DNA from: Zoroaster sp. YZ-2022
Lineage: Eukaryota; Echinodermata; Asteroidea; Forcipulatida; Zoroasteridae
Assembly (NCBI GenBank): GCA_029582265.1
Contig: CM055816.1
Coordinates: forward strand, 23,337,825 to 23,401,824
Length of the DNA stretch: 64,000 bases
Direction: 5' to 3'
Below, piece by piece: positions 24,946 through 37,077 of this stretch (position 1 is the stretch's first letter; every line of letters begins with the position of its first letter). Below the pieces are notes generated by a model. The model worked only from the letters and a program-made list of their open reading frames with translations. It was not told the origin of the DNA and ran no database searches. The position numbers and the translations under genes are program-made.

Positions 24946-25506
24946 TTGTCTTTGTCTTGTATATATCTCCTGTTAATTGTGTTTTGTTTGTGTTTGGGAA
25001 GAGTACACAAGCTTTGCTTCCTCATTTTCCTTACATGTTAACATTATTTAATTTGTTTTGTTTAGTTGTTTATTTTGTTTATTTTGTGTTAATTAATTTA
25101 CAGCTTATAGTTTTGTTGCATCTGTCTTAATATATGAATTGGAACAAATAATGTAAATTTATTTCTTAATGATGTTGGCATGAAATAAATGTTTCTAAAT
25201 AATAATTTTTTCTGCTGATGATCCGGTGTTGATTGTTACATATCGTTTTAAATTGAACACCGGTGTTTTTCTCAGCCTGCCAGCGCGGCAAGCGTCAGTC
25301 CGGGCACCGAGGAACCCCGGAGACCTCGCTCATCTTCGCCGAAGCCGTTTACGTACACTGGTTACAGTCTGTGAAACTACCCCCTGTGGAAAATGTATTA
25401 TTTTTGTTGATTTTGATATTCCTCTTAATAATTTTGTTTTTGCATTAATAAATTAAATGTTAATTAATTTCTGCAAATGTATTTCTTGATCTGGTGCTGA
25501 TGGCTG

Positions 25507-26341
25507 GTTTGAGGGATGATATCTTTCTTGTTACTGATGTATGAAAAAAGAAACTGGTGTCATTGAAAAGCTTGATTATTCCTCTTTACAATGATGTGTC
25601 ATTTGTGATGCTTATGCAATCATGGAATGCACAGTCCTTCTGAATATGCAGCAAGGTCAAAAATGAAATGTTGCAAAATTCGTTGTTTTCAATAGTTAAT
25701 TCATCCAAACTTTAATGACAAAACAATGATGACACAGACAATTTTTTTTCTCTCACTCTCCTCTCCTTCTTTTATTGAGAAATGGTTACATGTCAGTAAG
25801 TCAGTAGCGGGTAGATGACCCGAACACAGCAACCACGGCCTGACACCTCCTCCTCATGCTGTTCACCAGCCTCGTCACACGAAGCTGTGGGATGGCGTTC
25901 CACTCTTCAACAAGGATCAGCCGGAGTTGTCCAATTGCTTGGGCCTTTAGGAGATTCGATAAGCGTGGCATCTTTAAACATCTTACAAACGACCACTCAG
26001 TAAACTGCAGCTCTACCTCACACAAACATTATTGGCACCATTGACATTCATGCAAGACATGCACTGTCATCTGGGCACTATTCAAAACACATTGCATCTT
26101 CACAAGAAATGGAGACTTCGGTGTTGAAAACAATGCTTTTTGCAACATTTCACTTCAGACTTTGCCCTATATTCAGGAGTACTGCACATTCCATGATTAC
26201 ATAATCACGGCAGATGGCACATCATTGTAAAGAGGAATAATCAAGCTTTTCAATGACACCAGTTTCTTTTTTCATACATCAGTAACAAGAAAGATATCAT
26301 CCCTCAAACTTGAATTGCAGAACTTTTTTTGAGGGGTTTAG
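25507..26341. mobile_element. Tc1/mariner-like relic with long inverted repeats
   Basis: TTTGAGGGATGATATCTTTC (25507 on) is the complement of GAAAGATATCATCCCTCAAA near 26310. The arms match over roughly 190 bp (25507-25700 and 26120-26315). The right side carries about 30 bp more (to GAGGGGTTTA), so the left end is probably clipped. The element interrupts the unit seen intact at 15220-15290. A transposase scrap lies between the arms. Confidence 0.75.
25801..26025 (-). pseudogene. Transposase C-terminal fragment (Tc1/mariner-like)
   Basis: A 74-residue open piece contains EEWNAIPQ, then RLVNSMRRRCQAVVA and a final TRY. This is the pattern of the extreme C-terminus of many Tc1-like transposases. 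The DNA-binding and DDE parts are missing, so no activity is possible. It lies between the inverted arms 25507-25700 and 26120-26315. Family assignment rests on this short motif only. Confidence 0.65.
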
Positions 26342-26499
26342 TTAACAAAAATGTTCTTTATTTCAAATTGAACACCAGCGTTATCTCACCATGCCAGCGC
26401 GGCAAGAGCCAGTCCGGACACAGGGCTGGGAACACTGGAGGCCTCGCTCGAATATACTCACATGTGTATGCACGTGTATTTGTATAATTATAAAGGTGT

Positions 26500-28149
26500 T
26501 TATTTTTCTTTTATTGTAGACAAGGTAACACATAAAACTAGACAAGTTTTTCTTTTTGAACAGACCTCAGAGCTGTTCTGAGTTTTCTTGACAGCATTTT
26601 TTTTAGAGGTATGAGTGTAAATGACATGTTCATTAATACATCAAAAACGTGAAACGTAATTAAGCTTTTAAGTAAACTGTTATAAATATGTAATTTGGCA
26701 CCTTATGACGTAATAATTATGTAACTTCTGAATTAGCCCTACAAATATTCGTATTTCATACTTCTTAAGTCTCGTCGCGATCGGACGTTGTTAGTATTGA
26801 TAAATAACACATGCCTATATTGATGATGTAATGATGACGCGTGTAAACGAAATATGTCAGTTTCAGAAGTGAGTCTATTCTGAACAATACAGACGAAGTT
26901 TACAAGTAAGGTTTAATTAAGTCTAATCTGAATGTTATATATGAACAAAACAAACCAGACTTGAATCAAGACTAGTATTTTATAGAATAATTATGTTGCT
27001 AGCAGTAATCCCTTGCACCTCCACCAGTGGCATTGCAGAGAGTAGGATATTGACGCTTGTGCAAGACTACTCTTTGATATTCGATATTGCCTATATGTAC
27101 AATACAGACACCAACAGAATATGTACAGATATTTATACATATTTATACATGTACATATTCTGTTTTTCTATTGAAAACTGTGTGAAATTGTATCATAACA
27201 AATATCGCATCCTCTTCTAGTGATCCCCGGGTTGCCGCTTCACAGGATTTATTTATTTATTTCTGATCTTTTATCACAGTAACCTGTTCACAAAACATGG
27301 CCCTGAGAATTACAATATAATTCAAAAGATTAAATTAAAGTGATCAATATGATCATGAAAATAATTAAGTACATTGGCAGATCGGGGAACTATATAAAGG
27401 AGGAAGTTATAGCGGATAAAGGAGGCAGGCAAAGAGGACAAGTGTCCATTCATCATCTAAATTGGTCTGTCATCAAAAAGAACTGAAACCTCTCTATATA
27501 TTATTTTCAAGCCGACTGCCGAAACACTAAATTGGTCTGTCATCAAAAAAACTTCAAATTTATTGATTTCATATCTCTACGGTAGTTTTATTGTCATTTT
27601 GTGTGAGATAATAAACTCAATAGTCTCTTCTCAGTAAGAGCTGAAACCTCTCATATATGTGACGTGTTCTCTCACCCTCCGGTGGGACGACATTCTAAAC
27701 CATTTAGTGTGTTTGTAAACAATTGTTGTTTACTACGTCATGGAAAACTCAAATTCAGCCACTTTGCATAAGTTCTCTATTGATACAGTGTCTGATAACA
27801 TGGTAAGAATATTTCAACCTGGGGTGAACCATTGACCTGGTATGCAGCTTTCAAAGTAAGTAACCCCCCCCCCCCCCCCCGCTGCCAGCAGACAACCCAT
27901 TGAAACTGTACAGCTGTTACTCATTGATGTTACCGCACTAATCCCAATGTAATCAGTCATCCTGTCACTTTCGTTGGCCCAGACATTCCGGCAACCTGAG
28001 ATGTTTATTTTGACGTCTGGTTGTGGGTATTAGAATGGCCAGACAAATAGAATCTCTTGGTTTCTCTGTAGAATGTCAGCAGTGCAAAAAATGTGCAAAA
28101 CAATTGGTTTTGGGTAATTTTTTTGAAGGGATTGTGGGCAGGCACCCAT
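26500..28149. other. Gene-free stretch
   Basis: No supported gene. Partial copies of the 18.5-18.7 kb repeat lie at about 27360-27660, and a poly-C run at about 27867-27882. A related ORF-like piece from 28023 shows no recognised domain. Confidence 0.45.
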
Positions 28150-28460
28150 ATAAAACTTTTCTTGGGTCTAGAGGGTCTCTATTAGTCAGTTTACACCATT
28201 CGAGAAGGGATTGTGTGCCCCTATATGAACGTTTTACACGCTATTCAAAAGTACTAAATGATTTAGTGCCTTCAAGTGCGCGTGTTTGTATATTGGGCAC
28301 CCATATAAATTGTTTTTTGGCTTGAAATGGTTTTCTTGGGTCTAGAGGGTCTCTATTAGTCTATTTACACCATTTTGAGAAGGGATTGTGTGCCCCTATA
28401 TGAACGTATTACATGCTATTCATACGTACTAAATGATTTAGTGCCTTCATGTGTGTGCGT
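28150..28460. repeat. Direct duplication of about 125 bp
   Basis: TTTTCTTGGGTCTAGAGGGT begins both a left (about 28157) and a right (about 28331) copy. Each runs through GGGATTGTGTGCCCCTATAT to ATGATTTAGTGCCTTCA. The period is about 174 bp. Confidence 0.85.
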
Positions 28461-28580
28461 TTATATTGCGATTGATTGAATTACTGAATCAAATTAATAC
28501 CCTTCCATTAAATGTGTGCAACGATTCTCAAACGATTCAAACATACGAAAACAAAGAACATAGTATTGTAGAATCAACCC

Positions 28581-28797
28581 ATGTGTACAAACCCTGTAGC
28601 TTGCGCTATGTACAAACACTACGTCGTCACGTAATCATACCAACGTGTACCCATGTGTACAAACCCTGTAGCTTGCGCTATGTACAAACACTACGTCGTC
28701 ACGTAATCATACCAACGTGTACCCATGTGTACAAACCCTGTAGCTTGCGCTATGTACAAACACTACGTTGTCACGTAATCATACGAACGTGTACAGT
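28581..28797. repeat. 72-bp tandem repeat, three copies
   Basis: Units begin ATGTGTACAAACCCTGTAGC at 28581, 28653 and 28725. The third differs at a few bases. As 72 is a multiple of 3, the plus strand stays open across all copies (24-residue repeats), but no domain or start context supports a gene. Confidence 0.95.
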
Positions 28798-28799
28798 CC

Positions 28800-31700
28800 C
28801 TATGGACATCTCCCTTTCTGCAAAACCACCACCGACAAGAGTTCAATGACAACAGAATGTGCACTATTTTTTATTGCTATCGTGATAAAGGGTGAGAAAG
28901 GATGGTACCACATTCTACCCATAGTTGGTAAATTCGAGCAATAAAATTTCGAAGTTTATATTGACTACATCATAATTTTCGCAGATTAGACTAAAATGTG
29001 AATGAAATAACATTTACTGACGTAATGATGACGAAATTGGTTTTAGAAACTATGTCACATTATGGGCTTTCATGTGGTGCATGTTTTGTATTTATGCTGT
29101 TACGTACGACCGGGCGAATAGCCATCAAAGCCGGTGCGCACGGCAGACGATAAACAAAGTAATAACCAAAATGATAAATAAATAGGGAAAACCAGCAACT
29201 GATGACAAAGGACATCGGTTGAGACATTCTGTATAATATAACAATAATTAAATTAATTTATTTATACAAATCTCAACAGGTGACAATACATGAATTACAT
29301 TAATTTAGGATACATTTAATCAAGACACAGAATGGTTTACAGCACAAATAAATCAACCCATAAATATTCGGCTGAATGTTAAATCATTACCATAAAGAAA
29401 TCGGAACGCCAGCTTATGATGTTATGGTTCCAATCATAACGAAAGAGGGAACGTAACGTGTGTGAGGAACAAACAATACACAATGGGCAATTATTATTCC
29501 ATTGGTGTAAAACGATAATGTAATACAGGGGTGGATCCTGGGTGTCAATAAAGGGGCGGGGTTACACTGCCAAACAAGGGGGCAAACAAATAACGTATGA
29601 TAAATTGATGTGCAAAGAGTGTAATTCATAATTTTCATAGTCATGCGAGTAGATTTATACGCTATTACGTGCGTTCTTTCTCCCACACTGAATCCACCCC
29701 CAAATGATGAAACAATAACGACAATAGAGGGCGGTCTATATACCTGTCAGAGACATCGTATTTTGTCTGGGTATAATATAGGTTTTCCCGTCCAATGTCA
29801 ATTTTTTTTTTTTAATTTCGTTCAAGAACATTATAATTCACGCCGTTTTAGTGATCCAATCAATCCAGGGTTTCTTTTTATATACTGTTGCGTTTAATTT
29901 AATTTAAATGATTTCAAAACAATTATTATTTCGTTCATATCATACTGTATTTAGTTAGTTCTAATTCATTTTTCGGCATTCATGACTTCAACTATGTCAT
30001 ACTGAAATTTAATGTTTCGCATCTTTCTGTGATTGATACATTCAAATTAACATAACAATCATCGATGCGTAAAGGATTTTGTAGAAGTTTGTTATTTTCG
30101 CTTTCGTTAATGGGCAAGCAATTCTAACGCGGCCTTGGCAAATTTCAGTGAGTTTTTGTCATGATTTTTGTTGTTGTGAGTTAAGAAAGTCACTAAGGCC
30201 TAATTTTTCGAAACTTCTGCTTTTGTTTCGCCATCCAATATCTGGATTTTTATTCCTATGTCAATTTGTTTTAAAGTAACGAACAAGAATCTACTTATCC
30301 CTATGGGGTCATCTTGCATAACAGATTTGTTTACCTTCACTATGCGCGGACGGCTGGTACCAGCTATAACCACGTACAGACTGAGCAGCGTAATCTGTAG
30401 AAAGCATCACGTTTTTAGTTTGTTTTGCAATGTAATACAAAGAAAAAACCATGGATGTAGGGTATTTATATCTTTTCGTTAGGAAATGCATTCGTTTGTC
30501 GATAGTTATTGGTAATATCGGCCTTACAGAGTACGTACATGAGTAGCGAATAAGCGTCAGCGATACTTCTGTTTTTTTGTTTTACAAAGTAATGAATAAG
30601 AAAGTATAGGCATATACGTTGTGCGTGCGTTGAAATGACGAATAGGCGACCACGCGGCATTTGATTTTTTACATAGTGACGAATAAATTCAAGCCATCGT
30701 TACACATAGATAATCAACATTTTAAACAAAGTAAACAACCAGGTACTCACATTAACAAGCCAAGAAATTAATAAGCCAAGAAACTATCAGCGAAAATGTG
30801 TCCGATTTCAAACATGCTGGACGGTAAGCTACCCTAAAGGCCCGCGTGTGTGCCACATTTTGATAACGAGCCTTATAAAAGGTTCCAACGTCATCACCTG
30901 ACAACGGGTCTTGTTAACTTGTTTTGATAACCGACCGCACAATATTGACCAATAAAATTGATAACCTTTATTTGATATACTACTTACTTCAGTAGTCCAA
31001 AGATAAACAAATTATTAATTATTTCCACACTTGACCTTGATTGTTTACAGTATCAAATTACAATAATGAAAACAGTCAATTTCCGAGAGAAAAAGTTACT
31101 CGTAACGCATTTTTCTCGGTTCGTCATTATGTAAAAAATGCGACAATTTGATGTTTACAATTAATTGACAAGATCATCATTTAAAAAAAATAACGGGATG
31201 AATTCATGAAAAAAAAAAGATTATTTTCAAAAAGTTCAAATTTTGTTTTCTTGAATAAGCCAAAGCTAACTCATAGAGAAATGCATACTCAAAGAAAGAC
31301 ACGTGGTACATAGAACATTAGGACAAAAACCTTTGTACATGTTATACTTCATCTCTTTAAATGACATCTGAACTCAAGAGGGCGCTCTTACATAAAGGCA
31401 GAAGTGATCCTATCAAAACGGGTTTCACTTACGCCAAACACAGTCTGTATATAGTTTCAAACAGAAGCAATTATACAAATGAAATACAAACAATTAAAAA
31501 TAAAAGCAAAATACATCACATGTTTGTAGTTGTATTAGTGCAGTGTAAGTTTAACTGGACTTGGTATGGCCATGAGTGTACATGTGACCGAACTTTCTCT
31601 ATACAACTGTCAGCAGACGCATGTTAAGGTAAAACCAAAGTTGTTGAGCTGTAATATTTTCAGGCGGTTATTTTAGGACTAGATGTCAGAACGACTGATA

Positions 31701-34700
31701 AGATGGGGCTTATCCCTAACCATGCTTAAATTCAACAAGAACTTTAACATTATAATGGATCATATTGCCCACAGTAGTAAACAAAGGAAACATAATTGTT
31801 CTAGCTGATAGATTTAGTTGCGACCAGCAACACCAACACTTTTCTGACGTGGGATTTTTGTTGCATCTATAGCAAGGCTTACTTGAACACCTTCAAACAT
31901 CAATTAGCCAAAACTTCTTGGAAAATGCAAAAACAAATTACTATTTCTTACACATCCATATTCGTTGTAAACCTAATCTTTCCATCATATAGGTGCAGTA
32001 GGTTTTTAAGTATTATACCGCGGCCATCTTTGCTTTCCTGTACACAAGTCTATGAGAATCAGAATGAGGCATATGTACAACTGAACCAGTAGACAGGTTC
32101 CTCACAATGTGATGGTTCCAATCATAACAATACCGCCTGTAGATAGGGAACGTGACTATGGTAGACGTGTGTGAGGAACAAACAATACACAATGGCAAAT
32201 AATGGTTCCATTGGGGTAAAGCAATAATGTAATAATTGGCCAATCATTATATTATTGCTTTAGCCAGTGGATGGCGCCCTCACCAACGTGGCTCAGCCTA
32301 TTGTACTGAATCTCGACCGTATCCGACGCCATCAAAGGGTACCGTTAAAGCAAATCATTGGTAGCATGTTTAAGTTTTATAGCAGCCACAACCGCCCCGT
32401 GGGTGGGGGGCACTTATTCCAAACCATCACTTTTAAAAAGGACCTGGGTCTCCCTACTTTTCAACCAAATTGGTCATGTAGCCTTGAGTGAATGATTTTC
32501 CTAAATTACTAAATTCAAAAACCTCCAAAATATTTACAAATCTTTCAAAATCCGATATTTTTTAAAATAAATTAATGGAAATTTTCCAAAATGATTTCTA
32601 ATTTATCAAAATGTCTTTTTAACAATATGTTTAATTGATTTAATTTTGCACTACACCAACGTGTATAAAGCACTGTATACTCAGTGCTTTCTGAGTGTCT
32701 TTGGAAAAAAAAGTTCACAAGCGACTCGGGCGACTTTCTGCTTACTTGTTTAGACGTCTTAACCTCTCGACCACCGAGCTTGCCCGATTTTTGGTTGGCT
32801 AGAATCATATATAGGAGCGGGTGCCGTGAGTATACAAGTGCTATACACACGTCGGTGTAGAGCAATTGTTTATCACCCGACGCAAGAATTTCATCAAACT
32901 ATAAATATTATTAATGTTTCAAACCCAAATGATTTGTTTTATTCAGGTGGAGGTGGGCTGGATCATGGGGGAGGGTTAGGACAAGAAGATCCGTTTAGAG
33001 GTGGTCATTGGAATGTTGACGATTAGGATAAACAAAATCTACAACAATGGGCAGGAGCTCAAATCTTCATGAGGGATGGGGGTATATATCCCCTAAAGAT
33101 TTGACGGGGATGACCAATACAATTATCCATCGATAGAGGGCGGGTTTTCTCTTGTTTCTGCCTAGGACGGGGAAGGGGTTAGGAAGTCATTGTGTATACC
33201 CTGTAGCTAGAGGAAGGGGAAAAGCACCTTCCTATTATGCTCTCCAACCCCGCCCCCCCCCCCCGACACCCCAAGAGATCGTGGCCGGAATCCAACACTG
33301 GTTTAACACTGCTGGTTCCAAACTGGGGCACGAAGGATATAATGTTCAGAACATGTGGAAACACGTTGAAACCCCATTGGACTTTTTGAGGTGTGGCAGA
33401 CATAGGAGGGCGCTTTTTAGAATGGGTAAATCTTGTGTAACTGCAAGAGTTCACCCAATCTAAACAGCGTCCTCTTTTTGTGAGGAGACAGAGAGGAGGA
33501 AAGGGGTGGGCGGGGAGAGAAGAAGGGGAGCAAATGCCGTGTAATCCGATAAATATCAAGGGCAAATAAATACCCCCAAAATGAGTAGGTGGGACGTATA
33601 GGATGCCCCTTGATATTTATTTGGTAACTTGGCATTTAATCCCCTTCCTCTCCCCACCCCAGAAGTTAAATCAAATTGCTTACACTTTTATTGTAATCTA
33701 CTGAATGACAGGTTTTAGAATTCATCTCGTTTCCACTTATCATGTTGCTGTAAACCTTGTAAAAATTAATGTTTCCAAATTATTTGTAAATTTATAGCCC
33801 ACCATTGTTCAGTCACTGTGAGAGGTAGAAACCCTAATTCACTGTATTACTGGTTGCAGGTATTCCAGATGAAGACCATCTAGACTTATGCCTCCAGTTT
33901 TGCAATTTTCTTAGTTTCCATATTAATTGTGTTAGTACCGGTTGTTATAGTATTAAATTCACTATCGAATTTTTTGATACAAACGAACAGTGTGTATATT
34001 GTCTATTCATGCCATAGTACAGTGTCACTTCTTATCATCAGCCAAGATATGGCCTTGGGTGGGTTTGTTTACATTCTGGCAGAGACCTTTGGTCTGCCTA
34101 GGGACTTTGTTTTGGTATGGTAGCTCATTAATTATGTTAGGGTTTGCCAGATATTTAAGTGTTTTGGGACTGATGGAATAAGCCACGAATATGTATAAAA
34201 CATATCACTGGCTGAAATATCGCGGGATGGTAATTTTAGTTGGCAGAAAGAAATCGCCCACCCCGCTTGCTGAGGACCTGGTTGGTGGGGACGAGTGAAT
34301 TTGATTTAACTGAGGAATCACCAACAATAAAAAAGTGGAAAATGCAATAAAGTAAAATAATAGGAATTAAGTAATAATCAGAATTAAAATAATCCAGTCA
34401 CTATTCTAGGTTCGTAACATCCAAAAATCAGAGAAACAGAAGGAAAGTAACACTATTAATGAAATATTAATAAATGTCAAAACAATTTTTCATGATTGGC
34501 AATTCTTTAATTACAACTGTTACAACTGGTCATCAACTTTGTATAAAGTAATGTATTAAACTTTCATAGCAGACACGTATTCCTCAAACCTTGACACAAG
34601 TCAAAGTTGCACTGAAAAATTGGAAATTGGTCAGACTTACTGACCTGTGAATGTCTACCCACTGAGAAAGTTTTTTTTTAGTAAAATATATTTCTTTTCT

Positions 34701-35599
34701 GTAAGGATAATGTATTATTTTGTTGATGCGTAACTCCAGCCTATATGAAAGCTTCAGCAATAGTGAAAATACATTCAGGTTATTTATTATGTGAAATGTT
34801 TGTCTCCTGAACTTTAAAAAATCATTTAAAAAAAATAGTTATACTGAAATTATAGACAAAATGGCTTCAAAAGAAACATTTGATGAATGATGTATTCCAT
34901 TACATATATAAATGTGTTCCTGCCTATAGTTAATACAGTTAGTTGTGTAACAAACTTGATTATCTCAAAATGCAACTTGTGGGACATAATTATTTGGGAC
35001 AGTGTTGTACATGTACACAATATTCCTTTAAATTAACAGCAGGCCTATATAATGGTTGATGATTGAAAACAAGTTTTTATAAAAATAAAATCATATGTTT
35101 GTGTCCTTTTTGCTTTTAATTATCTGTCATCTAGCCCCCCCCCCCCATATAATTACATTATTGTGTGACCATGAATTTAGGGTATGGTTCTGCTTTAAAA
35201 TAGTTTGTTGTGAAAAGAGTCATCAGTATATAAAACATACAAATGTTGCTGTCTGAAAATTTATTTTGGACCAACTCTTGCTCTACATGTAGTACCTTTG
35301 ATTTGCCGACTGAGAACAATTATTGGGGTGTCACACCCCACACCCCCTGACCCCGCTCGCCCTGGGCGGTGGGGACGAGTGAACCCTGTAGGCCTGCGCA
35401 ATATTTTTCTGAACAATTTATATTATTTTATAAATACAATTTTACAAAGGTTCTTCTGTACTTAATTCACCGCCAAATTCGAGTGGCATGGTAGTCTTGT
35501 GGTTTAGAATGCTCACCTTCCATGTAGGTAGTTGGGATCGAGACTAGGTTTAGGTTGTAAATATTTGTAACAGGATTAGCAACATTTTTGTTAACTACA
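28800..35599. other. Long stretch without recognised genes
   Basis: AT-rich sequence in which no ORF matches anything I know. Visible items: two related pieces with GTGAGGAACAAACAATACAC (29425-29530 and 32111-32235); a minus-strand SINE-like piece with ACACGTCGGTGTAG (32640-32870); an AAATATCAAGGGCA inverted pair (33548-33618); and two GGTGGGGACGAGTGAA words (34287 and 35371). It could be intronic or intergenic. Confidence 0.5.
32640..32870 (-). repeat. SINE-like remnant
   Basis: Minus-strand words GCTCGGTGGTCGAGAGGTTA and AGACACTCAGAAAGCACTGA match the families at 5.1-5.4, 13.9 and 24.3 kb. The pieces are rearranged. Confidence 0.5.
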
Positions 35600-35604
35600 A
35601 CACT
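35600..35604. repeat. Polinton target site duplication, left (ACACT)
   Basis: ACACT directly precedes AGCAGC and recurs directly after GCTGCT at the right end. Confidence 0.85.
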
Positions 35605-36145
35605 AGCAGCAATGTAATGGGGCTCCTGGACTACTTTAAAAAAAGTTTAAAAAATGATATTTAGATAAAAATGATATTTAATAGAAAAATGATATTTAAT
35701 AGAAAAATGATATTAAAAAGGTACTCGCTGAGCTGTATAGGTCAACTAGAGGTCATAGGTCATAGGTCAATGACCTTTATTGTCTGTTGGGTAGGTTGTT
35801 AGGTTGTTAGGTTGTTAGGTTGCTAGGTTGCTAGGTTGCTAGGTTGCTAGGTTGTTAGGTTGTTAGGTTGTTAGGTTGTTAGGTTGCTAGGTTGCTTGGT
35901 TGTTAGGTTGCTAGGTTGCTAGGTTGTTAGGTTGCTAGGTTGTTAGGTTGTTAGGTTGCTAGGTTGCTAGGTTGCTAGGTTGCTAGATTGCTGGGTTGTT
36001 AGGTTGCTAGGTTGTTAGGTTGCTAGGTTGTTAGGTTGCTAGGTTGCTAGGTTGCTAGGTTGTTATGAAAAAAAGATGAAAAAAATGAAAATGAGAGTTA
36101 AAAAAATGAAATATAGATTTTAAAAAATGAGGTATAATAGTAAGA
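35605..36145. repeat. Polinton left terminal inverted repeat
   Basis: It matches the complement of 57889-58431 along its whole length. In order: the tip AGCAGCAATGTAATGGGGCT, several ATGATATTTA-type words, GGTCATAGGTCAATGACCTT, the octamer array GGTTG(C/T)TA (35792-36065), and an A-rich inner part ending ATGAGGTATAATAGTAAG. The coding start of the first ORF lies within it. Confidence 0.95.
35792..36065. repeat. Octamer array in left TIR, about 34 units of GGTTG(C/T)TA
   Basis: An 8-bp unit with C or T at one position and rare other changes. The right TIR carries the complementary array (57972-58214), about 30 bp shorter and with a different order of C- and T-type units. Confidence 0.95.
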
Positions 36146-36339
36146 TGGGAGAAGGAGGAAGATATATCGGGATGTATTATTACCCGTCAGAAGAAGAAGA
36201 AGAGGGAGTAAGACGATTTATAGAGATGCATAATAACAAAGAAGAGCATTTAAAAAAGATTGAAGACATTGATATTCCCCTCGTTCATGAATTTCGTAGC
36301 AAAAAAGAAGATTTAAAGAATCTTAATATGGGAACATAA
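36127..36339 (+). CDS. Small acidic protein at left end of Polinton, unknown function
   Basis: A 70-residue open frame starting MRYNSKMGEGG; its first six codons lie in the terminal repeat. It has an acidic SEEEEEGVRRFIEM stretch and a Lys/Glu-rich C-terminal half (KKIEDIDIPLVHEF), probably helical. No known domain, signal peptide or membrane segment. It is the first gene inside the left end and reads inward. The start is the only ATG before the body of the ORF. The same six codons occur in the right terminal repeat (minus strand, 57907) and stop after 21 residues. Real expression is uncertain. Confidence 0.5.
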   Translation: MRYNSKMGEGGRYIGMYYYPSEEEEEGVRRFIEMHNNKEEHLKKIEDIDIPLVHEFRSKKEDLKNLNMGT

Positions 36340-36392
36340 ACTTTAATTTATATTTAAAAATTTAATTTCGAAAAGAAAAATGTGATGGTACG

Positions 36393-36620
36393 ATGGACTA
36401 CAAGATAGAAGAGTTAAAAAATAGTGAGGAAATGGGGCCGATACGCTATATGAATGATATTGATCGTGAATTAGTTAATTATTATATAAAACTAAATGAT
36501 GTGATAAAAATGTATATAGAAAAATTTTCTGGATGAAACTACGATTGTATTGAGAGGATGGGTCTTAGAATTATAGATGATTCTAAGAACGTAAATTGTA
36601 GTTGTTGGTTTTGTCATTAA
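36393..36620 (+). pseudogene. Small Cys-containing Polinton protein with one stop
   Basis: From ATG at 36393 the frame encodes 47 residues (MDYKIEELKNSEE...) to TGA at 36534-36536. It continues in the same frame for 28 more codons to 36620, ending in a compact CSCWFCH group that could bind a metal. The simplest reading is one gene with a single stop mutation; two separate mini-ORFs (36393-36536, 36558-36620) are the alternative. Function unknown. Confidence 0.4.
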
Positions 36621-36657
36621 AAAAACTGAAATAAATGAATGAGATTATTTAAGTTTT

Positions 36658-36981
36658 ATGGTAAAAGAGAAAACAATGACAACAAAATATTTATCGAAAA
36701 CGATTATTCCGTGCGAATGGCTTTTAGTAGGTAAAACAGAAAAGTGTTGTATACCGAGTGTGGGCGGTGACGTGTTTTGCGCACAACATCAGTAGCGCTT
36801 AAGACACGGACGAAGTATACCAGTTCCGTGTCGAAGATGTAAAATTGGTACAAAATCAAAAGCTAATTTATGTACGAAATGCGGTAATGTATTAGAATTA
36901 AATTTTTTAAAGCGCGTTGAAGTAAGAGCTAGACGTTTGTTTAATCACGCGATGAAAGAGTTGTTAGAAAAGCCTTTATAG
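36658..36981 (+). pseudogene. Zinc-ribbon-like basic protein, one internal stop
   Basis: A 107-codon frame from ATG at 36658 with a single TAG (36793-36795). Before it are CEWLLVG, EKCC and CAQHQ; after it PCRRCKIG and LCTKCG form a four-cysteine ribbon, followed by a basic helix (KRVEVRARRLFNHAMKELL). It suggests a small nucleic-acid-binding or zinc-structural protein. Similar Cys-rich proteins occur in Polintons, but I cannot assign one. The stop inactivates this copy unless read through. Confidence 0.5.
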
Positions 36982-37077
36982 TGAATATAAAAATATATAA
37001 TAAATTTTAAAAATTATACGGTGGAGGTCGCGAAGCTTGTTGCGAATCAGTATAATAAGATTTATCGACGGTAAAGT

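Larger units (their letters stand above)
23985..25455 (+). repeat. Segmental repeat copy 2 (MITE, SINE-like piece and LINE tail)
   Basis: Colinear with 13610-15150, as described there. Its tRNA-like part (24300-24420) reads GTCGTGGGTTCGATTCCCAC, closer to the B box consensus than copy 1. Confidence 0.85.

Noticed and set aside
28451..28849. 132-residue ORF with three 24-residue repeats
   Set aside because: The 72-bp array keeps any frame open; no domain, start context or conservation.
33152..33565. ORFs of 103 and 128 residues on both strands
   Set aside because: Overlapping frames in a G/C-run rich stretch without recognisable domain or homologous repeat.
35792..36065. CRISPR-like or true telomeric array
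   Set aside because: No spacers between units, an 8-bp period with C/T variation, and an inverted partner inside a transposon end. It is neither CRISPR nor a chromosome end.
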